Shown piece by piece: positions 8,195 through 16,051 of a DNA stretch of 38,713 nt. The DNA is from JBAZTO01 sp041661865 (GTDB taxonomy: Bacteria > Planctomycetota > Phycisphaerae > SM23-33): contig JBAZTO010000042.1 in the NCBI GenBank assembly GCA_041661865.1, positions 1 to 38,713 on the forward strand, read 5' to 3'. Under the pieces are notes generated by a model. The model searched no databases, was not told the DNA's origin, and saw nothing but the letters and a program-made list of their open reading frames with translations. The translations under genes were made by a program, and so were the position numbers. Every line of letters starts with the position of its first letter. Positions within the stretch are counted from its first letter, which is position 1.

Positions 8195-8639
8195 CTCCCC
8201 CGGTGAAATCGTCAGCACGCGCGTGTTTGCCTCTGCGCGGGAAGAGCTGTTCGGGGCGTTTAGCGATCCGCAGCAGCTCGCTTCCTGGTGGGGACCGAAA
8301 GGATTCACGAATACCTTTCACCAATTCGATTTCCATCCGGGCGGCGCCTGGCGATTCAACATGATGGGCCCCGATGGCACCGCCTTTGAGATGGACCATC
8401 AATTCACGGAAATCGTGCGGCCGGAGCGGATCGTCGTGCGTCACATCCAGCAGGCCCACGATTTCACTCTGACGATGTCTTTCGTCGCGCAGGACGGGGC
8501 CACCAAGCTCACGTGGCGGATGCGATTCGATGACCCGGCTGAATGCGGCAGGGTCAGGGCCTTTGTTATCCCGGCCAATGAGCAGAATTTTGACCGCCTG
8601 GCCGCGCACCTGTCGGCCCGGCGTCCGGTCGATCGTTGA
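8160..8639 (+). CDS. SRPBCC (AHSA1) family protein
   Basis: A 159-residue START-like/AHSA1 fold protein, a hydrophobic-ligand-binding or Hsp90-activator-like domain. Marks are VFASAREELFGAFSDPQQLA, SWWGPKGFT, and HPGGAWRFNMMGPDG followed by FTEIVRPERIV. I start at the ATG at 8160 because an AAAGGAA ribosome site lies just before it. The longer frame upstream is antisense-like filler within arsR. It is the second gene of the arsR operon. The ligand is unknown. Such pairs are common in soil bacteria, where the repressor and the SRPBCC protein are thought to respond to the same stress. Confidence 0.9.
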   Translation: MPPRKSNPASADSPGEIVSTRVFASAREELFGAFSDPQQLASWWGPKGFTNTFHQFDFHPGGAWRFNMMGPDGTAFEMDHQFTEIVRPERIVVRHIQQAHDFTLTMSFVAQDGATKLTWRMRFDDPAECGRVRAFVIPANEQNFDRLAAHLSARRPVDR

Positions 8640-8677
8640 ATTCCGCAACACTCCTCGTCCCAAATCAACTCCACGCC

Positions 8678-9592
8678 ATGAAATCATCCGCCGACAATAC
8701 CTCTGATCGTGAAATCGTCATCACCCGCGTCGTCCATGCCCCGCGCGAGCTCGTGTGGCAGGCCTGGACCGACCCCCAGCACGTGGTCCATTGGTGGGGG
8801 CCGCGCGGTTTCACCACCACGATCAAGAAGATGGACTTCCGCATCGGCGGCGTGTGGGAGCATGTGATGCACGGGCCGGACGGAACGAATTATCCGAACA
8901 AGAGCACCTTCAAGGAAATTGTTCCGCTGGAACGCATCACCTATTCGCACGGTGGCGGGCGGGAGGGAGGCCCGGGGGCCAGCTTCACCGCGACATGGAC
9001 GTTCGAGGTGGTCGAGGGCAGCAAGACGCGGCTGACCGGCCGCATGGTCTTCCCCTCGGCCGAGGCGCGGGATTTCGTGGCGAAGGAATTCGGCGCCGTC
9101 GAAGGCGGCCGGCAGACGCTGGAGCGACTGAGCGAATTTCTGCCGAAGATGCCGCTGATCATCGAGCGAACCTTCAATGCCCCGGTGGGGCTGGTCTGGC
9201 GGGCCATCACGGATCCGGCGCAAATGCGTCGATGGTATTTTGCGCAGTTGGAATCATTCGTGTCCGTGGTCGGGTTCCAGACCCAGTTCAACGTCCACCA
9301 CAACGGAAAGGATTTCCTTCACCTCTGGAAAGTCTCGGAGGTCGTATCCGGGCGGAAGATCACCTACAGCTGGAGATACGGTGGATTTCCGGGGGAGTCC
9401 TTCGTGACCTTCGAGCTGGCCGCCGCCGGAGACAAGACCCGCTTGCAGCTGATTCACACGGGTTTGGACAGCTTCCTGCCGGACACGCACCCCGATCTTG
9501 CCGTCGGGAATTTCTTCGCTGGCTGGACCAGCCTGACCGAGGATTTACGGGCGTTTCTGGAGGGGAACACGGAGTCTGGGATTGGACGCTGA
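8678..9592 (+). CDS. Tandem SRPBCC (AHSA1) two-domain protein
   Basis: A 304-residue protein carrying two AHSA1 domains in series. Domain one (about 10-150) has TRVVHAPRELVWQAWTDP and HWWGPRGFTTT. Domain two (about 158-300) restarts with IIERTFNAPVGLVWRAITDP and ends LTEDLRAFLEG. Single-domain proteins of this family are about 140-170 residues, so this is a gene fusion or internal duplication. I use the ATG at 8678; a TTG at 8636 would overlap the previous stop. It is the third gene of the arsR operon, 38 bases after the previous gene. Domain two ends in the region where a PhnB relic begins. Confidence 0.9.
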   Translation: MKSSADNTSDREIVITRVVHAPRELVWQAWTDPQHVVHWWGPRGFTTTIKKMDFRIGGVWEHVMHGPDGTNYPNKSTFKEIVPLERITYSHGGGREGGPGASFTATWTFEVVEGSKTRLTGRMVFPSAEARDFVAKEFGAVEGGRQTLERLSEFLPKMPLIIERTFNAPVGLVWRAITDPAQMRRWYFAQLESFVSVVGFQTQFNVHHNGKDFLHLWKVSEVVSGRKITYSWRYGGFPGESFVTFELAAAGDKTRLQLIHTGLDSFLPDTHPDLAVGNFFAGWTSLTEDLRAFLEGNTESGIGR

Positions 9593-9593
9593 C

Positions 9594-9740
9594 GCAGTCG
9601 TCAACTGTGCGAACCAGCAGGAAGTCGATAACTACTGGAAAAAGCTGTCGTCCGGCGGAGGCAGAACGAGCCGGTGCGGCTGGCTGAAGGACTACCACGG
9701 CCTCTGCTGGCAGATCGTGCCCACCGCCGCCATCCTGCCG
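9594..9740 (+). pseudogene. Remnant of a PhnB/VOC-family gene
   Basis: Right after the double SRPBCC gene, in the +3 frame beginning at 9582, the translation reads VVNCANQQEVDNYWKKLS and then GWLKDYHGLCWQIVPTA. This matches the C-terminal end of PhnB-like (3-demethylubiquinone methyltransferase-type VOC) proteins. About 45 residues remain. There is no proper start, the N-terminal half is missing, and the match stops after the conserved WQ-VPT segment. PhnB genes commonly accompany arsR-SRPBCC operons, so this is most likely a deletion relic of a former operon member. Confidence 0.65.
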
Positions 9741-9819
9741 ACCGGGTGCCCGGGTGGCGATCTGGGCGGGGTGCCGCTTGGAGCTTGGCTGTCGCGGCCC
9801 GCTGAAGTTGGCTACCGGC

Positions 9820-10647
9820 ATGTTCCTGGAGTTCATTCCCGTCAGCGATTTCGGCCTGCCGCAGACGGCGGACCTGATGACCCGCGGCTTTGCGGATTAT
9901 CTGGTCAAAATCTCCGCCACCGAGGCCGTGTTGTGGTCGATGGCACGGGCCGACAGCGTAGGCTTTGCCGAGAGCCGCGTGGTGCGGCTCAACGGCGAGC
10001 CCGTGGCTGCGGCCCTGATTGCGCGCCGGGGCTGGGCGAGCCGACTGGCGGGCATGGCGGTGGTGCCGGCGGCGCGAGGCAAGGGGGTCGGACGCGCCTT
10101 GGTGGAGAAATTGCTCGAGGAGGCTCGGACCCGCGAGGACCACCAGTTGGTCCTGGAGGTGATCGAGCAGAATACGGCGGCGATGCGGCTTTATGAGGCC
10201 ACCGGCTTTCAGCGCGTGCGCCGGCTGGTTGGTTTCGCCGGCCCGGCACCCGGCGGTCTCGCCCCCGTGCCGGAACTGGCGGCGGTTGATTTGCGCGCCG
10301 TCGCATCCGCCCTTACCCGGGAGCAATCGGTCAACTGGCCGTGGCAGATCTCGGGGGAGACGATTGCCCAGCTCGCGCCTCCGGCCGCAGGCTACATGCT
10401 TGATGGAGCCTGGTTGGCATTGTCCAACACGGCGGGCCCGGCGGTGTCCATCCGCGCCCTGGTGGTGGAGGGCGTCACCCACCGGGAGGATCGGGCGGCG
10501 CGGCTGCTGCGGGCGGCGATGGCGCGGCATCCGGCCCGGGAATGGCGGATCAGCGCGTTGTGGCCGGAGGAACTCGGCGGCTGGATGCTCGGGGCCGGGC
10601 TGGCGCGACAGGCCATGTCCCAGTGGCAGATGGAGCAGGGTCTGTAG
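9820..10647 (+). CDS. GNAT-family acetyltransferase
   Basis: A 275-residue N-acetyltransferase. The N-terminal half has the GNAT acetyl-CoA site, GMAVVPAARGKGVGRALVEK (R-x-x-G-x-G type pyrophosphate loop, about residues 75-95), followed by NTAAMRLYEATGFQRV, the usual motif-B end. The C-terminal half (about 150-275) is less conserved but has a second GNAT-like strand/helix order (VSIRALVVEGVTHREDRAARLL), so it may be a two-GNAT-domain protein. I start at the ATG at 9820; the frame upstream reads through the PhnB relic area. Substrate unknown. Confidence 0.85.
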   Translation: MFLEFIPVSDFGLPQTADLMTRGFADYLVKISATEAVLWSMARADSVGFAESRVVRLNGEPVAAALIARRGWASRLAGMAVVPAARGKGVGRALVEKLLEEARTREDHQLVLEVIEQNTAAMRLYEATGFQRVRRLVGFAGPAPGGLAPVPELAAVDLRAVASALTREQSVNWPWQISGETIAQLAPPAAGYMLDGAWLALSNTAGPAVSIRALVVEGVTHREDRAARLLRAAMARHPAREWRISALWPEELGGWMLGAGLARQAMSQWQMEQGL

Positions 10648-10710
10648 CCGTCCGGGTTTTGCATTGTCTGGCTTGCGGAATCAACGGATTGGCGCAACCG
10701 TGCCTGTCCG

Positions 10711-10739
10711 ATTTCCGCGCCGTCCCCCGGCGCGGAAAT
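10711..10739. promoter_or_regulatory. Perfect 12-bp hairpin between GNAT and Dabb genes
   Basis: The arms atttccgcgccg (10711-10722) and cggcgcggaaat (10728-10739) pair perfectly around a tcccc loop. No T-run follows, so it is not a textbook terminator. It sits 30 bases before the next start codon and could be a 5' leader structure, a weak terminator or a protein-binding palindrome. Confidence 0.5.
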
Positions 10740-10769
10740 ATCACCCACGCAACCCCCTCCTGATATCCC

Positions 10770-11150
10770 ATGAAAAAACTGCTCGCACTCCTCCTCGCCG
10801 CCGCGCTGCTCCCGATTGGCGCCTCCGCCGCTGACACGGCGCCCAAGTCCGTCATCCATGTGGTCACGTTGAAATTCAAGGACGACGCCACGCCCGCGCA
10901 GATCCAGGCGGCGCTCGACGGCGTCAAGGCCCTGCCCGCGGCTTTCCCCGGCATCACCCGGGTGTGGGTCAAGTCCATCAAGGTGCAGAATGCCCGGGGC
11001 ACCGAAAAGAAGCGGACGCACGCCTTGGTCATGGAGTTTGCCGACGAAGCCGCGTTCAAGGCCTACACCGACAGCCCGGCGCAGCTGGCATGGTACAAGG
11101 TCTACCTGCCGGTTCGGGACCAGAGCACGACCTTTGACATTACGAACTGA
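10770..11150 (+). CDS. Secreted Dabb-domain (stress-responsive A/B barrel) protein
   Basis: A 126-residue protein with a signal peptide (MKKLLALLLAAALLPIGASA, cleavage near ASA-AD). After it comes a single dimeric alpha/beta barrel: VIHVVTLKFKDDATPAQIQA, FPGITRVWVKS and HALVMEFADEAAFKAYTDSP with the final PVRDQS. Dabb proteins are usually cytoplasmic, but exported versions are common in Planctomycetes and Verrucomicrobia. Function is not known for this class. A good terminator follows 26 bases downstream. Confidence 0.88.
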   Translation: MKKLLALLLAAALLPIGASAADTAPKSVIHVVTLKFKDDATPAQIQAALDGVKALPAAFPGITRVWVKSIKVQNARGTEKKRTHALVMEFADEAAFKAYTDSPAQLAWYKVYLPVRDQSTTFDITN

Positions 11151-11176
11151 TCGAACACGACAGTGCCGCGAACCGG

Positions 11177-11205
11177 GGCCGCCGAACGTGGCGGCCTCTG
11201 TTTTT
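11177..11205 (+). terminator. Rho-independent terminator after the Dabb gene
   Basis: ggccgcc (11177-11183) pairs with ggcggcc (11190-11196) around gaacgt and is followed by tctgttttt. Orientation fits the plus-strand gene ending at 11150. Confidence 0.85.
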
Positions 11206-11348
11206 CCCGACGACCAGATGGCGACGGGCCAACCATTCTCCCCGGAGCCTGCCTCAACGGCCATAATTCTCGCCCGGGCATTCCTGCCGGCGGGGTGAAG
11301 TCGCGGTCGCTGGTTGAATTGCAGTCGTAGATGGGGTAAATTCCCCGC

Positions 11349-11549
11349 ATGAACCCGGATGGGCCATTCCCCCAGCACAAGGAGCCCTCCCTCCCCGAGG
11401 ATAAGAAATCAAACAGTCCCCTCGGTTTCACTCCCGATCAGGCCAGGCGCGAAGCGCGGAAACTGCACGAATTGCGGGATGACCTCAAGACCCGGAGGTC
11501 GGTGCAGGACACCGCCATTCGTTCTTCGCCCATCGGGAACGACAATTAG
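11349..11549 (+). CDS. Small hypothetical protein
   Basis: A 66-residue hydrophilic reading frame (MNPDGPFPQHKEPSLPEDKK...) with a charged helix (TPDQARREARKLHELRDDLK) and no known domain. It is isolated between the terminator after the Dabb gene and the phosphatase gene. Its composition, rich in Asp, Lys, Glu and Asn, is protein-like rather than an antisense shadow, and no better frame overlaps it. I see no strong ribosome site (ttccccgc before ATG), so coding status is uncertain. Confidence 0.45.
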   Translation: MNPDGPFPQHKEPSLPEDKKSNSPLGFTPDQARREARKLHELRDDLKTRRSVQDTAIRSSPIGNDN

Positions 11550-11656
11550 GAGCAGGGGGCCGGTTGGGTTTCGATCATTCCGGGTGACCGCGGTTGCCCG
11601 GGAAAATGCGCTCGCGTGCCGCGCCCGCCCGGTGATGCTCAGGCTTCCCGCCCGCC

Positions 11657-12892
11657 ATGGCTACTACACCCATCCCGGTGCTGATTGTCGACGACGACCC
11701 GACGATCACGGCCATGCTCCGGGGACTGCTGCGCAACCTCGGCGAGGGCCTGGCCTGCGCCCCGACCTGCGTGGCCACGGGCCGGGCGGCGCGCGCGGAG
11801 TTCAAGCGCGGCACCTACCAGCTCGTGCTGCTCGACTACCTGCTGCCGGACGACGACGGCCTGGCGCTGCTCGCGGCGGTGAACGACCTGCCGGAGGAGC
11901 AGCGCCCGGTGGTCATCATGCTGACCGGCGCCGGCAGCGAGCAGGTGGCCGTCGAGGCCATGAAGCTCGGCGCCAAGGACTACATGGTGAAGACGGCGGT
12001 GAACCTGCCGGCCCTGCGGCGCGCCATCGTCGGGGCGCTCGAACGGCACCGGCTGGAGGAAAGGCTGGCCGAGTCCACGCTCCAGCTGCACCGGCACAAT
12101 GAGCAGCTGGAGGCCGACCTGGCCATGGCCCGCGAGGTGCAGCAGGCGCTGCTGCCGCAGCATTATCCGGTTTTCCCCGCGGGCGTCGAACCCGGGAACA
12201 GCCGGCTCCGTTTCTGCCACCGCTGGATTCCCAGCCACAAGGTGGCGGGGGATTTCTTCGCCGTTTTCCCCGTCTCGGCCACCGTGGCCGGAGTATTCCT
12301 GTGCGATGTGATGGGCCATGGTGTGCGCGCGGCGCTCATCACGACCCTGCTGCGGGGGCTGATCCGCGAGCACCAGGCGCTGGCGGGGGATCCCGGGGCG
12401 TTTTTTTGCGCCGTAAACGCGAAGCTGAAGGCGTTGCTCGAGCGTGCGGGCGACCTCGTGTTCGTGACGGCGGTGTATCTCGTCGCCGATGCCGCGACCG
12501 GCGAGGTGCGGTTGGTCAACGCCGGGCACCCCGCGCCGCTGCATCTGCGTCGAGCGGCCGGCGGCGTGGAGCCGTGCATGGCCGCGGAGGGACCGGGCCC
12601 GGCGCTCGGACTGATGCCGGATTTCGCCTACGCCACGACCAGCCACCGCCTGGTGCCGGGCGACGCCCTCCTGCTGCTTACCGACGGGTTGTTTGAAGTC
12701 GAGGGGCCCGGGGCCGAGGAATTTGGCCAGGAGCGGCTGCGGGCGGCGGCGGCGGGCAGACTGGTCCAGCCGACGCCAGAATTGCTGGACGGTCTGCTGG
12801 CCGACGTGCAGTCCTTCCGCCCCAGGGGTGCCAGCGGGTCGCTGCCGGATGATGTCTGTCTCGTGGCCGTGGATTTCGCCGGGGAAACCTGA
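11657..12892 (+). CDS. Response regulator with PP2C-type (SpoIIE/RsbU) phosphatase output
   Basis: A 411-residue cytoplasmic signalling protein. The receiver domain (residues 6-125) has the acidic DDD cluster near 12-14, phospho-acceptor D60 in LVLLDYLLPDDDG, T90 and K112. A coiled linker (about 125-165, with EADLAMAREVQQALLPQ, the typical entry to this phosphatase type) leads to the PP2C domain (about 190-408) with AGDFFAVF, DVMGHGVRAAL, NAGHPAPLHL, LLLLTDGLFE and PDDVCLVAV, so the metal-binding aspartates are present. It likely dephosphorylates an anti-sigma-factor antagonist when its receiver is phosphorylated. The kinase and partner are not in this window. Confidence 0.93.
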   Translation: MATTPIPVLIVDDDPTITAMLRGLLRNLGEGLACAPTCVATGRAARAEFKRGTYQLVLLDYLLPDDDGLALLAAVNDLPEEQRPVVIMLTGAGSEQVAVEAMKLGAKDYMVKTAVNLPALRRAIVGALERHRLEERLAESTLQLHRHNEQLEADLAMAREVQQALLPQHYPVFPAGVEPGNSRLRFCHRWIPSHKVAGDFFAVFPVSATVAGVFLCDVMGHGVRAALITTLLRGLIREHQALAGDPGAFFCAVNAKLKALLERAGDLVFVTAVYLVADAATGEVRLVNAGHPAPLHLRRAAGGVEPCMAAEGPGPALGLMPDFAYATTSHRLVPGDALLLLTDGLFEVEGPGAEEFGQERLRAAAAGRLVQPTPELLDGLLADVQSFRPRGASGSLPDDVCLVAVDFAGET

Positions 12893-12983
12893 GCGAAATC
12901 GCCCAATCCAAGTCTTGTCACGCCGGCCCGGGTCCCTCTCACTCGCGGGCTCGTTCGCCTCCTTGCACTTCAACCTCAACACC

Positions 12984-13715
12984 ATGAATCACCTGTCCTT
13001 CGCCATCCGGGCCATGCTGGCCGTCCTGCTCCTGTCCTTCGCCGCCTGCCGCAAGCAGCCGGCCTCCAAGCAGACCGCGCAAAATTCGCCGGCGGCCGGG
13101 ACCGTGCCGGTTCTGGAATCGGTGGACCAGAAGGTGAGCTATGGCATCGGCTACAACATGGGCACCGGGCTGGGCCGCGAGAAAACCGTGCAGGTCGACC
13201 GGGCCGCCCTCATGGCCGGGATCGAGGATGGCCTGGCTCAAGCCAAGACCCGCGTGCCGGAGGCGGAACTTGAGGCCGCCTTCATGGCGATGCAGCAGAA
13301 GATGTCAGCCGAGATGGCGGCCGCGTCGGAAAAGCAGCTGGCGGCCGGCAACGAACATCTCGCCAAGAACAAGGCGCGCCCCGGGGTGACAGTAACCGCT
13401 TCCGGGCTTCAATATGAGGTGCTGAAGAGCGGCAGCGGGCCGAAGCCGACGCCGACCAACACCGTGAGGGTTCATTACCATGGCACGATGGTCGACGGCA
13501 CGGTCTTCGACAGTTCGGTCGAGCGCGGCGAACCCGTTGAATTTGCCGTGACCGGCGTGATCCCGGGTTGGGTCGAGGCGCTGCAGCTGATGTCCGTCGG
13601 TGACAAGTGGAAGCTCACCATCCCGCCGGCCATCGGCTATGGGGCGCGCGGCAAGGGCGATATTCCGCCCAATGCCGTGCTGACCTTCGAGGTCGAGTTG
13701 CTCGGCATCAAGTGA
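12984..13715 (+). CDS. Lipoprotein FKBP-type peptidyl-prolyl isomerase (Mip/FkpA-like)
   Basis: A 243-residue periplasmic prolyl isomerase. The signal peptide ends in LLLSFAAC, a lipobox with Cys22, so it is probably a membrane-anchored lipoprotein. Residues about 40-130 form the helical FKBP-N dimerisation domain (VSYGIGYNMGTGLGRE). Residues about 145-243 form the FKBP-C domain with TVRVHYHGTMVDGTVFDSS, GVIPGWVEALQLM, IGYGARGKGDIPPNAVLTFE and the final VELLGIK. Start at ATG 12984 is fixed by the signal peptide. Single gene, with no tight neighbour. Confidence 0.93.
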   Translation: MNHLSFAIRAMLAVLLLSFAACRKQPASKQTAQNSPAAGTVPVLESVDQKVSYGIGYNMGTGLGREKTVQVDRAALMAGIEDGLAQAKTRVPEAELEAAFMAMQQKMSAEMAAASEKQLAAGNEHLAKNKARPGVTVTASGLQYEVLKSGSGPKPTPTNTVRVHYHGTMVDGTVFDSSVERGEPVEFAVTGVIPGWVEALQLMSVGDKWKLTIPPAIGYGARGKGDIPPNAVLTFEVELLGIK

Positions 13716-14057
13716 GGCAGGATGCGCCGGGCACCCGTGGGGCGGCGATGCCTGGAAGGGCGAAGGGGCTGTGATGACCCGCCCAAGTCGGGCCCGAACG
13801 CAGGAAGGGCCGTCTACCCCTAGACGGCCCCTCACACCTAACACTAACACACCGTCGAGAGTATGCCTCGCGCAAGCCGTGGTGACTATGGGGTGTTGGC
13901 CGTATCATTGATCGTCACCTGGGACGTTCCGACGGGTGGGGCAAGGGCGGATGCCGCCGGCATCGGGAGGGGGGGCGAAGCGCATCTGCGCGCTCGCCAG
14001 CCGGTTCCTTGCTGGCTAAGGTTTGTTCGCCGGGATATCGGCAATTCCCTGCACCCC
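13716..14057. other. Intergenic region with a perfect hairpin
   Basis: This 342-base stretch has no convincing gene. The frame that runs into the phosphatase from 13863 has no coding look before 14058. It contains a perfect 10-bp stem-loop (gggccgtcta at 13807-13816 and tagacggccc at 13821-13830, loop cccc) about 90 bases after the FKBP stop. No T-run follows on either strand, so it is a weak terminator candidate at best. Just before the start (14041-14057) nothing like a strong ribosome site is seen. Confidence 0.55.
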
Positions 14058-15185
14058 ATGCATATTCATCACCCCCTGTTTCAATCAGCGGCAACGGTGC
14101 TGGCCTTGATGGTCCTCGCTCTTGGCGACACGGCCATGGCCGCCGATCGAGCCCGGAACGTGATTCTCTTCATCGGCGACGCCGGCGGTCTCCCCACGCT
14201 CCATGCGGCCGGGATCTACGCGCATGACCGGCCGCAGAGCCTGTTCATCCACAGCATGCCGCATCTGGCGCTGGCGGACACTTCCGCGCTGGATGGCTGG
14301 GTGACGGATTCGGCCGCCGGCATGACGGCCATCATGACCGGAAAAAAGACCAACAACGGCATGCTGTCCGTCCGGCCCGGAGCCAACGGGGAGGACGGTC
14401 CTTCACTGAAAACCCTGCTGGAGTATGCCGAAGAAAAGGGCCTCGCCACGGGCGTGGTGACCAACAAGGCGGTCTGGGACGCCACGCCGGCCGCCTGCTA
14501 TGCCCACGCCAATTCCCGCAAGACGATGGTCGAGATATTTTCGCAGGTTTTCACGCCGCGCTTTGGCGACGGTGTGGACGTGCTGATCGGCACCGACCGG
14601 AAGAAGCTTTTCGCCGCCATGGAGAAGGCCGGCCTGGACGCGGAGGCGGCGCTGCAAAAGGCCGGATACACGATCTTCGAGTCCCCCGCGGCCGTCACGG
14701 CCGGCGCCTCCCGCGCCGTGGCGATCCATGATGAGGGGGATTTTCCGCCCCAGCCGGTCGTCGACAAGGTCCTGCAGATATTGTCGGGCAATCCCAAGGG
14801 CTACTTTCTCATGGTCGAGTGGGACATGCACACCGACAAGGTGACGCGCGGATTGGACCGCGCCATCGTCATGGATGAGCTGATCCGTCATGTCGCGGGC
14901 CGGGTTTCGCGGGACACGCTGCTCATCTTCGCCGCCGACCACTCCTTTGATCTCCGGGTGCAGTCGGGCAAGCGGGACCGGCCGTTGGCTGAGCAATTCG
15001 CGGCCGAGCTTACCGCCTCGCCCCCGCCGGCCAAGCCCGTCATCCGGATGAACAACACCCACACGGGCGAGGAAATCGTGGCGACGGCGCAGGGTCCCGG
15101 CGCGGAGCGGCTGCACGGATTCATTCCCAACACGCAGATTTTCCAGGTCATGCTGTCCGCCTTCGGCTGGTCGGAATCGCCCTGA
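14058..15185 (+). CDS. Alkaline-phosphatase-family phosphohydrolase
   Basis: A 375-residue exported enzyme with a signal peptide (residues 1-28, ALGDTAMA before AADRARN). The alkaline phosphatase fold is shown by NVILFIGDAGG with the metal-binding D41, and the nucleophile motif WVTDSAAGMTAIMTGKKT with S85. It is further supported by LIFAADHSFD and NNTHTGEEI, which correspond to the TADH-x-H and HTG metal-site segments. It likely removes phosphate from monoesters in the periplasm. The usual VEGG-x-ID segment reads FLMVEWDMHTDK here, so one metal site may be altered. It is shorter than E. coli PhoA (about 470). Stands alone. Confidence 0.88.
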   Translation: MHIHHPLFQSAATVLALMVLALGDTAMAADRARNVILFIGDAGGLPTLHAAGIYAHDRPQSLFIHSMPHLALADTSALDGWVTDSAAGMTAIMTGKKTNNGMLSVRPGANGEDGPSLKTLLEYAEEKGLATGVVTNKAVWDATPAACYAHANSRKTMVEIFSQVFTPRFGDGVDVLIGTDRKKLFAAMEKAGLDAEAALQKAGYTIFESPAAVTAGASRAVAIHDEGDFPPQPVVDKVLQILSGNPKGYFLMVEWDMHTDKVTRGLDRAIVMDELIRHVAGRVSRDTLLIFAADHSFDLRVQSGKRDRPLAEQFAAELTASPPPAKPVIRMNNTHTGEEIVATAQGPGAERLHGFIPNTQIFQVMLSAFGWSESP

Positions 15186-15312
15186 AAGACACAGTTTGAC
15201 CACGATCACACGATGAGCACGGATGGGTTAAAGCCGGTTACCGCTAATCTGCGCTGATTGACGCTGATGGACAAACGGTTCGGAATTAGCGGAGATGAGC
15301 GTAGATCAGCGG
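15186..15312. repeat. Intergenic repeat phrases
   Basis: The spacer between the phosphatase and the YCII gene consists of gaccacgatcacacgatgag, then taatctgcgctgattgacgc, then gcggagatgagcgtagatca. The second and third phrases are near inverted copies of each other (ctaatctgcgctgatt near 15244-15259 and tagatcagcggttag near 15301-15315). Such phrases are widespread noncoding repeats in Opitutaceae-like genomes. Their function is unknown. Confidence 0.5.
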
Positions 15313-15651
15313 TTAGGGTTTGATTGGTTGCAGGGTGGGTGACGACCAAGGGCGGACTTCCATGCTGACGTTGTAGTACTTCGCCGGATGGGAGGCGGCG
15401 ACGGCGGTGGCTTCGTCGAGATCGCGGGCATCGAGGAAGAGCAGTGCGGTGACGGGCCATTGCCCGGTGGCGGCGTCGGGCACGGTGATGCCCGGACGGG
15501 TGAAACTCGGGGCGAGGCTGCGCGGCTCGAGCATGTGTCCGGCGGCGTTCTGTTCACGCGCCCAGAGGGAGATGGCGGCCTGGCGGCGGGCTTTGTCGGC
15601 AGCGGTGAGCGGGTGCGGGCCCTGGCGGAAGAGGATGACGAACTGTTTCAT
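15313..15651 (-). CDS. YCII-related domain protein
   Basis: A 112-residue small dimeric alpha/beta-barrel protein. MKQFVILFRQGPHPLTAADK at the start and SFTRPGITVPDAATGQWPVT in the middle, with the DEATAVAASHPAKYYNVSMEVRPW end, fit the YCII/DGPF family (DGPF-type proteins often sit beside ECF sigma factors). Family members are thought to be small enzymes or stress proteins, without a firm activity. The ATG is preceded by a palindromic candidate operator at 15674-15691. It is transcribed away from the antitoxin relic. Confidence 0.85.
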   Translation of the reverse strand: MKQFVILFRQGPHPLTAADKARRQAAISLWAREQNAAGHMLEPRSLAPSFTRPGITVPDAATGQWPVTALLFLDARDLDEATAVAASHPAKYYNVSMEVRPWSSPTLQPIKP

Positions 15652-15673
15652 GCCCCAACCCTACCACACCCAG

Positions 15674-15691
15674 CTGACAGCATTGTGTCAG
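15674..15691. promoter_or_regulatory. Candidate operator upstream of the YCII gene
   Basis: ctgaca-gcattg-tgtcag is a perfect 6-bp inverted repeat with a six-base spacer, 23 bases from the YCII start codon. Its size and placement suit a dimeric repressor or activator. The regulator is not identifiable here. Confidence 0.4.
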
Positions 15692-15787
15692 GAGGCATCT
15701 CTCCGCTTGTAGAATTTCAGAATGTCGCATCGTGACTGCCGTGACGACGCACTTGCCATCGAGCCAGCCAAGATGACCAGGAGCTAG

Positions 15788-15964
15788 AAACGGGCTTTGG
15801 CGCATCGGCTGTTGGCCGAGACCGGTGCACATGACAAACCGTCCGCACTTCATGGCAGTGACGATCCGGCTCTGGACGCCGAGTTGCGCCGCCGGCTAAA
15901 TGATTGCAGCCCCGGGGCCTGGCTGTCACTCGATGAATTTCGGGCGCAAACCAGACCCCGCTGA
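15788..15964 (+). pseudogene. Relic of an addiction-module antitoxin (CHP02574-like)
   Basis: An open frame without a start reads KRALAHRLLAETGAHDKPS and continues with DDPALDAELRRRLNDCSPG then LSLDEFRAQTRPR before tga. This pattern (short helix ending LAxRLL, then ELxRRL and a final DE-x-R-A) matches the small addiction-module component family (CHP02574). A tag stop at 15785 interrupts the frame four codons after an ATG at 15773, and no N-terminal helix or toxin gene is present. Identification rests on pattern only and could be accidental. Confidence 0.4.
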
Positions 15965-15993
15965 TGCCGCGCTTCCGGATTCATCATATCTGC

Positions 15994-16016
15994 CAAGAGT
16001 CGAGACCTGACGTGCT
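15994..16016. repeat. 23-bp dispersed repeat, copy 1
   Basis: The 23 bases beginning caagagtcgagacctgacg recur exactly at 23886-23908. Both copies are noncoding and lie next to decayed genes. The motif resembles the 'gacctgac' ends I associate with REP/RAYT-type repeats in other bacteria, but that link is only a memory-based guess. Confidence 0.7.
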
Positions 16017-16051
16017 TGGCAGCTTTGAACGCTGATCATCGCCAATCGGCG

